Assembly: GCA_037445115.1 (NCBI GenBank)
Contig: JBBILC010000181.1
Span: forward strand, 1 to 7,276
Reading direction: 5' to 3'
Origin: Trichothermofontia sp037445115
GTDB taxonomy: Bacteria > Cyanobacteriota > Cyanobacteriia > B231
DNA length: 7,276 nt
Shown: piece by piece, positions 1 through 4,248 of the stretch
Position numbering within the stretch: the first letter of the stretch is position 1
Layout of the letters: each line of letters opens with the position of its first letter
Program-made: the position numbers and the translations under genes
Notes under the pieces: generated by a model
What the model was told of the DNA's origin: nothing
What the model saw: the letters and a program-made list of their open reading frames with translations, nothing else
The model's database searches: none

Positions 1-731
1 GGAGCCTGATCAGGGACCGGATAGGGTAAAAGAATCTGACGTTGCGTTTGGGCAATCACACCAGATTCGGGCACAGTCCCCGTGGCGATCGTGGTACCGC
101 CCTGTTTGAGCGTCCAGTTAATCCGGGGTCGTTCTGATGCGCCACCCCCATTCTTGACCAAGAGTTGCATCGCTTGTCGTTCCGCATTCCAGCTTGCCCC
201 TTCGACACTCAATGCCGGGGACAAGTCCCCCTGGTAAACATAAAAAGTGGCTCCAATCCGGGCTTTGATACTCACGGTATAGGTCGTATTATCAGTGGCC
301 ACCTCGGTTAGGTTACCCCCTTGTAATGCCTCTGTGAAAATCACGGCGCGATACTCCCCTTCAGCTAGATTAGGCGGGAAGTGGGAAATCAGACGGATGC
401 GACGGGTGGCCCCTGGAGGAACCACCAATTCCGTGGGGGAAAATTGCAAATAGGGGGTTAAGTCGCCCATTGCTTCACCCGGTTGCAGGGTTTGAAAGCC
501 GCTATCGGTATAGGTAAAGGGTTCGGCGTAGACCCTGGCCCGGAACACCTGATCCGTGACATTGGTGACATTCAGAACCCCTTGTGCTTCGCCCCGTCTG
601 GCCGTGGTTTGTAGGACTAACGGCGAGAGACTCATTTGGGCCAAGGCCGCCCCCGGGCACAGCAGCAGGCCAACGGCCAAGCAGGTGGGGAAGAGTCGTT
701 GCGAGAGCGGGGCGATCGTGAACGCCGTCAT
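1..731 (-). CDS. PapD-like periplasmic pilus chaperone, 3' end cut by window edge
   Basis: The minus frame is open from ATG 731 to the window edge, giving 243 codons and no stop. Residues 1-31 form a signal peptide (hydrophobic 18-31, ALA then Q32). The first immunoglobulin-like domain follows. It has an Arg pair at 45-46 before an alternating strand (GVLNVTNVT), where PapD-family chaperones carry their subunit-anchoring Arg. It also has the family's SPTELVVPPGATRRIRL stretch (98-114) and EGEYRAVIF (124-132). The second domain starts near 155 (VSIKARIGATFYVY). By family knowledge it would hold unfolded pilin subunits in the periplasm by donor-strand complementation and deliver them to an outer-membrane usher. 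ATG 731 is preferred over in-frame ATG 737 because GGAG lies 9 bases before it and only 3 before 737; a TGA at 738-740 closes the frame. It lies 158 bases downstream of two pilin genes on the same strand. The family call is firm; the pilus subtype is inferred. Confidence 0.85.
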   Translation of the reverse strand, partial: MTAFTIAPLSQRLFPTCLAVGLLLCPGAALAQMSLSPLVLQTTARRGEAQGVLNVTNVTDQVFRARVYAEPFTYTDSGFQTLQPGEAMGDLTPYLQFSPTELVVPPGATRRIRLISHFPPNLAEGEYRAVIFTEALQGGNLTEVATDNTTYTVSIKARIGATFYVYQGDLSPALSVEGASWNAERQAMQLLVKNGGGASERPRINWTLKQGGTTIATGTVPESGVIAQTQRQILLPYPVPDQA

Positions 732-740
732 ACCCATTCA

Positions 741-744
741 CTCC
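741..744 (-). promoter_or_regulatory. ribosome binding site of the chaperone gene
   Basis: GGAG on the minus strand ends 9 bases before ATG 731. It chooses that start over the in-frame ATG at 737, for which the spacing would be only 3 bases. Confidence 0.5.
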
Positions 745-812
745 ATCAGTGGACACCAAGCAATAAACTTAAGCTGGACAGGTCCCTAGTAACTCCAAGA
801 GCAAATTCTGCA

Positions 813-866
813 ACGTTTGTAGTGCTGGCTTTAGCCTGCAACGACTAAAGTCGTTACTACCAACGT
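813..866. repeat. 54-bp palindromic repeat able to form a three-way junction
   Basis: The element is made only of paired arms. The outer stem is 813-823 with 856-866 (ACGTTTGTAGT against ACTACCAACGT, one mismatch). It encloses two adjacent 16-base hairpins: 824-839 (core GGCT-TT-AGCC) and 840-855 (AACGACT-AA-AGTCGTT). No base is left between arms. Bases 838-866 recur exactly, inverted, at 3149-3177, so it is a dispersed repeat. An outer inverted pair, GGTCCCTAGT (781-790) and ACTAGGGGACC (889-899), encloses it and reaches into the last codons of the upstream pilin gene. It lies between pilin and chaperone, so in mRNA it could stabilise the pilin message or lower expression of the downstream genes (inference). 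Confidence 0.75.
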
Positions 867-889
867 CGCTAAACTATATGTTTGCGGGA

Positions 890-1402
890 CTAGGGGACCA
901 GCGTAAATTGCACTTCGTATTGATAGTTACCAGGCGCATAAGGATTATTTGGCAGTAGACGCGAGGCCTGCATATTGACCGGCAGGGTGTAGCTACCGGG
1001 CGCTAGCGGAGCTGTTAGTGAACTACCACTGGATTCGCGAGTCGCGTATTGATTGGTACTGGGATTAATGATTTCGGCATACCAACCCGATCCTGGGGGA
1101 TCAGGGGCATTGTCGGGGGACTGGAGGAGGGAAACCCCATCAACCCGAATCGTGACCCCTCCATTGCAGGTAACGGGCACCGCCGCTGGCACACCACCCA
1201 AATTGGCGAAGGAGGTGAGGGTGGCTAAACCCGATACGATCGTCGAATAGGCCAACACCCCTGGGGTAATCTGACCCACAGTACACACGCCGGGAACTGT
1301 CCCATTAAAGGGAACATTAACGGTTTGGGCCAAGGCTAGCGGGGACAAGGCAAAGCTCCCCAGCACCGTCCCAGCTAAAGTTAAGCATAAAAAACGTAAC
1401 AT
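890..1402 (-). CDS. secreted pilin-like subunit, spore-coat-U type (second tandem paralogue)
   Basis: The product is 170 residues. The signal peptide ends at ALA25, so the mature chain starts QTVNVPFNG. The mature part has exactly two cysteines, C40 (VPGVCTVGQITPG) and C79 (VTCNGG), probably one disulfide, followed by a beta-rich region (VTIRVDGVSL) and a terminal strand YQYEVQFTLVP. This resembles small secreted subunits of archaic chaperone-usher pili (spore coat U / Csu type). That assignment rests on size, export, the cysteine pair and the chaperone gene next door, not on a family search. It is clearly paralogous to the gene at 1971-1456, sharing QTVNVPF, C-VGQITPG, VTIRVD, WYAE and VQFTLVP. 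ATG 1402 is chosen over the adjacent in-frame TTG 1405 because AGGAGA lies 6 bases upstream. It is 53 bases downstream of its paralogue and probably co-transcribed with it. Confidence 0.8.
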   Translation of the reverse strand: MLRFLCLTLAGTVLGSFALSPLALAQTVNVPFNGTVPGVCTVGQITPGVLAYSTIVSGLATLTSFANLGGVPAAVPVTCNGGVTIRVDGVSLLQSPDNAPDPPGSGWYAEIINPSTNQYATRESSGSSLTAPLAPGSYTLPVNMQASRLLPNNPYAPGNYQYEVQFTLVP

Positions 1403-1408
1403 CAAATT

Positions 1409-1414
1409 TCTCCT
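1409..1414 (-). promoter_or_regulatory. ribosome binding site of the second pilin-like gene
   Basis: AGGAGA on the minus strand, 6 bases before ATG 1402. The same signal, spacing and TTG-ATG junction occur before the paralogue at 1971, so the translation start was duplicated with the gene. Confidence 0.65.
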
Positions 1415-1455
1415 GGGATCAGTCGATCGTCATCCGTCTATCTGTCTGTCGATGG

Positions 1456-1971
1456 CTAGGGAACCAGGGTAAATTGCACCTGGAATTGATAGTTCCCAGT
1501 GGGGAGGTTATTCGGTGGTGTGCGCGTCGCCTCCATATCAACACGGAGGGTATGATTACCAGCAACTAACGAGGCATTCTCAAACTCACCACTGGATCTC
1601 CGAAAGGCAATCTGGTTCGAGCTGGGGCTAATGACCTCGGCATACCAAGCAACACTGCTCGGATCAGACAAATTGGTCGGCCACTGGCTCAAGGAAACCT
1701 CATCGACCCGGATGGTAACATCCCCGACGCAGTTGACGGCCACCGATCCCGATGTTGGGGTGCCACTGCCGCCCCAAGACCTTAAGAATTGCTGGCCACT
1801 GATCGGATTCAGGATCTGTCCCAGCATCCCTGGGGTAATCTGACCCACGACACAAAGGCTAGAGATGTTGCCACTGAACGGGACATTGACGGTTTGAGCG
1901 GTGGCAATAGGGGCTAGGGGCAGACTGCCCACGACTGCCAATGCCGAGGTTAAGAATAGGGGTCGCAACAT
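1456..1971 (-). CDS. secreted pilin-like subunit, spore-coat-U type (first tandem paralogue)
   Basis: The product is 171 residues with the same layout as the gene at 1402-890. The signal peptide is cut after ATA25, the mature N-terminus is QTVNVPFSG, and the cysteines are C40 (SLCVVGQITPG) and C81 (VNCVGD). VTIRVDEVSL follows, then WYAEVISPSSNQ, and the C-terminal strand is YQFQVQFTLVP. The ends and cysteine regions are well conserved between the two, while the stretch between the cysteines and the loop near residue 130 diverge, as expected for duplicated structural subunits with different exposed surfaces (inference). ATG 1971 is chosen over TTG 1974 because AGGAGA is 6 bases upstream. It is separated from the third pilin-like gene by 373 bases holding a MITE-like insertion, so it may have its own promoter. 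By analogy with Csu pili it is a shaft or adaptor subunit; which one cannot be told here. Confidence 0.8.
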   Translation of the reverse strand: MLRPLFLTSALAVVGSLPLAPIATAQTVNVPFSGNISSLCVVGQITPGMLGQILNPISGQQFLRSWGGSGTPTSGSVAVNCVGDVTIRVDEVSLSQWPTNLSDPSSVAWYAEVISPSSNQIAFRRSSGEFENASLVAGNHTLRVDMEATRTPPNNLPTGNYQFQVQFTLVP

Positions 1972-1977
1972 CAAATG

Positions 1978-1983
1978 TCTCCT
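1978..1983 (-). promoter_or_regulatory. ribosome binding site of the first pilin-like gene
   Basis: AGGAGA on the minus strand, 6 bases before ATG 1971. It supports ATG rather than the preceding TTG as the start. Confidence 0.65.
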
Positions 1984-2086
1984 GGATTGCAGTCAATGTT
2001 TATTAGGCCAGCGATCGTTATGGTTGAGTGTGCTTCCATCAATACGCCAATCACCTATCTCAAGCCGCCAGTTTCAGACCATCAGT

Positions 2087-2227
2087 TTATGGAGATACAG
2101 CCGTTCCCTCTCTAATGAAGTACGGTCAAGCCTTGCGAACAAGGGGCTTAAGCCCCTTGTCTGTACCTCACCAGGTATGGAAGTGCTGTATCTTGTTATG
2201 GAGATACCTTGTTATGGAGATATCTTG
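2087..2227. repeat. 16-bp tandem repeat array split by an insertion
   Basis: TTATGGAGATA occurs at 2087, 2196 and 2212, each followed by YCTTG once the inserted element is ignored. Deleting 2098-2190 joins the first copy to TCTTG and gives three consecutive 16-base units: TTATGGAGATATCTTG, then TTATGGAGATACCTTG, then TTATGGAGATATCTTG. The units differ at only one base, so the array existed before the insertion. Confidence 0.8.
2096..2190. mobile_element. MITE-like element, copy 1 (95 bp including TA duplication)
   Basis: It is bounded by TA on both sides, with imperfect terminal inverted repeats CAGCCGTTCC and GGAAGTGCTG. The centre (2139-2160) is a perfect 22-bp palindrome around CTTAAG that would form a strong hairpin. 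It is too small to encode a transposase and has no open frame of its own. A second copy at 3035-3129 in the same orientation is also 95 bp and differs at 8 positions by my alignment. Removing the element with one TA restores a tandem array, so TA is the duplicated target. That is typical of IS630/Tc1-mariner-type transposition (established for the family; assigning this element to it is inference). It is probably mobilised in trans. Confidence 0.8.
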
Positions 2228-2272
2228 GCGCTCATCCTGCTCGGCCTCGCATCCCGATCGCCCAGTCGAATT

Positions 2273-2288
2273 TCCGTAACATTACGGA
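2273..2288. repeat. small inverted repeat downstream of the first pilin-like gene
   Basis: TCCGTAA and TTACGGA pair as a perfect 7-bp stem around a CA loop, 56 bases beyond the stop of the gene at 2779-2345. A third TTCCGTAA stands at 2306. On the minus strand the stem is followed by AATT but no long T run, so it is a poor intrinsic terminator. It could equally be a protein-binding site. Confidence 0.35.
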
Positions 2289-2344
2289 CCATTATGCCCA
2301 ATCTGTTCCGTAAAACGATCGCAGGTTACGAATTATGACGTTTC

Positions 2345-2779
2345 TCAGGGGGTGACCGTTAAACTGACCTCATACAGGTAATCACCAGCCAAAAAATAGG
2401 TGGAGCGTTGGACCTGCATAGAGAGGGCTACTTCATTCAGACCGATCGGCAGGTTCAGGTGAGGGATGGAATCATCACTGGCTACCTGGGTTGTATTGAG
2501 GCGCATCACGGTCCGCTTCACCGTGTCACTGGGATCGGGTGAAACCCCAGAGCGCAAAACAGGTGGGGTAACCTGGAGGTGGACGGGAATATCGGTACGG
2601 ATTTTGACCGTGGCTGGCACCGTTGTCTGTAAAGCCGTAAAACTATTGGGTGCTAAGGCTAAACGGCCCGGAGTGGCTGCTTCAACGAAGACCTCAGCCT
2701 GCGCTGGCAGCCCCCCGCCAGCGATCGCGACACCCAGTATAAGTAGGGCAGAAGTCCCCCTAACAAGCGGATGAGACAT
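2345..2779 (-). CDS. cysteine-free secreted pilin-like protein of the pilus cluster
   Basis: From ATG 2779 the product is 144 residues. The signal peptide has hydrophobic residues 10-24 and AQA28 before E29. The mature chain of about 116 residues has no cysteine. The C-terminal half follows the layout of the two neighbouring pilin-like proteins: TVKIRTDIPVHLQVTPP matches their VTIRVD segment, and VALSMQVQRSTYFLAGDYLYEVSLTVTP matches their MQASR, GNYQYEVQF and terminal TLVP. The N-terminal half, where the others carry the cysteine pair, differs. The frame continues upstream to ATG 2818 and TTG 2836. ATG 2779 is chosen because it places a normal signal peptide at the N-terminus; none of the three has a clear ribosome site. 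It is probably a structural pilus subunit handled by the chaperone at 731-1. By Csu-type gene order it takes the first-gene place (major shaft subunit), but the missing disulfide makes that uncertain. Confidence 0.65.
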   Translation of the reverse strand: MSHPLVRGTSALLILGVAIAGGGLPAQAEVFVEAATPGRLALAPNSFTALQTTVPATVKIRTDIPVHLQVTPPVLRSGVSPDPSDTVKRTVMRLNTTQVASDDSIPHLNLPIGLNEVALSMQVQRSTYFLAGDYLYEVSLTVTP

Positions 2780-2895
2780 CAAGCAATGATGAGTTAATGG
2801 CAAGATTCGCTCTCCCATCGTAGGACGGCTATTCAAGTTCCGGTTATATCCTTTTCTAACCGCGATCGCTCATCAATGGGACACCCATTCTGGCC

Positions 2896-3029
2896 CTAGT
2901 GGTCTGTCAATCTTGATTTGGTAGGTTGGGTCAAACGCCGTGCGACCCCAAAAAGCCAGTGAACGTGTTAGGTCGCACCCACTCGACACCAACCTACAAC
3001 CCCTTATTTCAGGACTGACAAAGTACTAG
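2896..3029. mobile_element. 134-bp MITE-like element forming a long imperfect hairpin
   Basis: The two halves are inverted copies over about 55 bases. CTAGTGGTCTGTCAATC at 2896 pairs with the complement of the right end, which reads CTAGTACTTTGTCAGTC. Further in, GTAGGTTGGGTC (2921) pairs with GACACCAACCTAC (2985-2997), and GTGCGACC (2940-2947) pairs with GGTCGCAC (2971-2978). CTAG stands at both outer edges and could be part of the ends, or a 4-bp or TA target duplication. The GTAGGTTGG ends resemble a repeat type I recall from other cyanobacterial genomes. It has no coding capacity, so it is a non-autonomous element. Confidence 0.65.
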
Positions 3030-3034
3030 GCGTA

Positions 3035-3129
3035 TACAGCCGTTCCCTCCCTAGTGAAGTACTGTCAAGCCTTGTAAACAAGGGGCTTAAGCCCCTTGTC
3101 TGTACCTCACTAAATATGGAAGTGCTGTA
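3035..3129. mobile_element. MITE-like element, copy 2 (95 bp including TA duplication)
   Basis: Same length and orientation as the copy at 2096-2190, with identical TACAGCCGTTCC and GGAAGTGCTGTA ends. The 22-bp central palindrome (3078-3099) is identical too, while the flanks of the palindrome differ at 8 positions. It starts 5 bases after the hairpin element. The perfect palindrome in both copies suggests that it matters for mobility or is recently spread. Confidence 0.8.
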
Positions 3130-3148
3130 GTCAACATAAAATTTCGCA

Positions 3149-3177
3149 ACGTTGGTAGTAACGACTTTAGTCGTTGC
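3149..3177. repeat. truncated inverted copy of the palindromic repeat at 813-866
   Basis: These 29 bases are an exact reverse complement of 838-866. They keep the AACGACT-TT-AGTCGTT hairpin (3160-3175) and one outer arm. The second hairpin and the other arm of the full repeat are absent. Together the two copies bracket all three pilin-like genes in inverted orientation. Confidence 0.8.
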
Positions 3178-3202
3178 GGGCGAGTACTCTGTTAAGCTTC
3201 AC

Positions 3203-3285
3203 TGGGTCGGTTGAGGCAGACGCAGTACACCCCAACAAAACAAGGGAACGGGTTGGGTCTTAGTAAACTCGACACCAACCTACAA
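3203..3285. repeat. decayed relic of a GTAGGTTGG-ended repeat
   Basis: ACTCGACACCAACCTACAA at 3267-3285 is identical to 2981-2999, the right arm of the hairpin element. Left of it, CCCAAC (3231-3236) and GTTGGG (3252-3257) form a short stem, but the matching left end is degraded. It is best read as an old copy or a related element. Confidence 0.5.
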
Positions 3286-3318
3286 TTCCCCAACCTTAGG
3301 GATGATAGACCTCTAGGG

Positions 3319-3348
3319 TTGACTTCAAGGCTTTCTGAGAGAATAGGG
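3319..3348 (+). promoter_or_regulatory. possible promoter of upp
   Basis: TTGACT (3319-3324) is a good -35-like hexamer. The -10 would be AATAGG or ATAGGG starting 17-18 bases later, a weak match to TATAAT. Transcription would begin near 3355, giving a leader of about 20 bases before ATG 3376. The reading is tentative because the -10 is poor. Confidence 0.3.
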
Positions 3349-3362
3349 AAGACATTCTGAGA
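3333..3362. repeat. pair of TTCTGAGA direct repeats before upp
   Basis: TTCTGAGA occurs at 3333-3340 and 3355-3362, 22 bases apart (about two helical turns). The pair spans the proposed -10 and start site. The second reads TTCTGAGAA, a palindrome around its central G. This could be an operator, but two 8-mers can arise by chance. Confidence 0.25.
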
Positions 3363-3375
3363 ACCAGCCCAACCT

Positions 3376-4026
3376 ATGACCCTGCAACTGCGCGTCTATG
3401 TACCGCCCCATCCCCTGATTAAACATTGGCTGACCGTCGCCCGTGATGCCGACACCCCCCCCGCCCTCTTCCGCACCGCCATGACCGAACTCGGACGCTG
3501 GCTTACCTACGAAACCCTGCGCGAATGGCTCCCCACGATCGACCTCACGGTGCAAACTCCCCTTGCCTCCTGTCCGGCCACCGTCGTTGATCCCCACGCA
3601 GCGATCGCCGTCGTCCCTATCCTGCGGGCGGGGCTGGCCCTGCTGGATGGTGCCCAATCCCTGCTGCCCCTCGCCTCGGTGTACCACATCGGCCTCGTGC
3701 GTAATGAAGAAACCCTGGAAGCCAGTTGCTACCTGAACAAGCTCCCCGATCGCCTGCCCGACGGGATACGCATTCTCATCCCCGAACCCATGCTGGCCAC
3801 GGGGGGCAGTATCAGCTTCGTGCTGGGGGAATTGGTGCAACGGGGGGTAGATCCGGCCAATGTGCGCATTATTTCGGTTGTTGCGGCCCATCCCGCCCTG
3901 AAGCGCCTGAACGAAACCTATCCCAGCCTGCAAGTGTATACTGCCGCCATTGATGAACATTTAAACGAACATGGTTTCATCGTTCCCGGCCTGGGGGATG
4001 CGGGCGATCGCACCTTTGCCACCTGA
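3376..4026 (+). CDS. upp: uracil phosphoribosyltransferase
   Basis: The 216 residues match the usual length of this soluble enzyme, which makes UMP from uracil and PRPP in pyrimidine salvage. Visible motifs are PILRAGL (81-87), LVRNEETLE (107-115), the PRPP loop PEPMLATGGS (136-145), and the uracil-binding C-terminal segment GFIVPGLGDAGDR (200-212), ending FAT. The N-terminal VYVPPHPLIKHWL and RTAMTELGRWLTYE are also typical. Two positions differ from the consensus I remember: E137 where the loop normally has Asp (VDPMLATGGS), and F201 where the last motif normally has Tyr (GYIVPGLGDAGDR). Both changes are conservative. ATG 3376 starts directly at the conserved N-terminus; no clear ribosome site precedes it. 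It stands alone, divergent from the pilin cluster and 222 bases before the next likely start. Confidence 0.95.
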   Translation: MTLQLRVYVPPHPLIKHWLTVARDADTPPALFRTAMTELGRWLTYETLREWLPTIDLTVQTPLASCPATVVDPHAAIAVVPILRAGLALLDGAQSLLPLASVYHIGLVRNEETLEASCYLNKLPDRLPDGIRILIPEPMLATGGSISFVLGELVQRGVDPANVRIISVVAAHPALKRLNETYPSLQVYTAAIDEHLNEHGFIVPGLGDAGDRTFAT

Positions 4027-4075
4027 AACATCGGCAGGGAAAAACCGTCAGGCAAAAAACCATCAAAAGCAGCCC

Positions 4076-4114
4076 TCTGGAAATTTCTATCCCTTGATTG
4101 CAGCTTTTTCCAGA
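4076..4114. repeat. inverted repeat after upp
   Basis: TCTGGAAA (4076-4083) and TTTCCAGA (4107-4114) pair perfectly over 8 bases with a 23-base loop, 50 bases past the upp stop. There is no U run after the stem, so a terminator role is doubtful. Confidence 0.25.
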
Positions 4115-4234
4115 CGGCTTCCTTGCGAAAAAAATAAACACCCCATCTCCGGCCTGATCCTTTAGAATCACCGTTGCATAGGGTGTTTGAGTTTGCCATA
4201 GCTAGAGAATGCCCTCGTTTGCCCAAAATGTTTC

Positions 4235-4240
4235 AGGGAG
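4235..4240 (+). promoter_or_regulatory. ribosome binding site setting the oxidoreductase start
   Basis: AGGGAG ends 8 bases before ATG 4249. The in-frame TTG 4174 and ATG 4228 upstream have no comparable signal, so 4249 is taken as the start. Confidence 0.6.
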
Positions 4241-4248
4241 TAGACAAA

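Larger units (their letters stand above)
1984..2344. other. intergenic region between pilin-like genes, no gene seen
   Basis: About 360 bases between two minus-strand pilin-like genes. It holds a 16-bp tandem array interrupted by a 95-bp MITE-like element (2087-2227) and a small inverted repeat (2273-2288). Plus-strand frames across it overlap the pilin gene or the insertion and encode nothing recognisable. The promoter of the downstream pilin pair, if separate, should lie between 1984 and 2095 on the minus strand. I see only weak candidates there (TTGATG, then TAACGA 16 bases later) and make no firm call. Confidence 0.5.
2780..3375. other. gene-free region filled with short repeats
   Basis: Nearly 600 bases between divergent genes (pilin-like on minus, upp on plus). 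Left to right it holds a possible promoter zone for the pilin cluster with a HIP1 octamer at 2862-2869, the hairpin element 2896-3029, the MITE-like copy 3035-3129, a truncated palindromic repeat 3149-3177, a relic 3203-3285 and the probable upp promoter 3319-3348. No open frame here encodes anything recognisable. Confidence 0.65.

Noticed and set aside
502..759. 85-codon open frame on the minus strand
   Set aside because: It is another frame of the partial chaperone gene, whose own frame shows a signal peptide and PapD-family motifs.
1901..2338. 145-codon open frame on the plus strand
   Set aside because: It begins inside the antisense of a pilin gene and runs through the MITE-like insertion and tandem repeats; the protein resembles nothing I know.
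2780..2836. Longer N-terminus of the Cys-free pilin-like gene from TTG 2836 or ATG 2818
   Set aside because: It would put 13-19 extra residues before a complete signal peptide, and neither start has a ribosome site. Not fully excluded.
3325..3960. 211-codon open frame on the minus strand
   Set aside because: It lies entirely antisense to the clearly recognisable upp gene and has the Gly/Gln-rich composition of a shadow frame.
4076..4114. Intrinsic terminator after upp
   Set aside because: The 8-bp stem has a 23-base loop and no trailing U tract; kept only as an inverted repeat.
4174..4248. Upstream TTG (4174) or ATG (4228) start for the oxidoreductase
   Set aside because: Neither has a ribosome binding site, while ATG 4249 has AGGGAG at an 8-base spacing; the added residues precede the export segment and look non-conserved.
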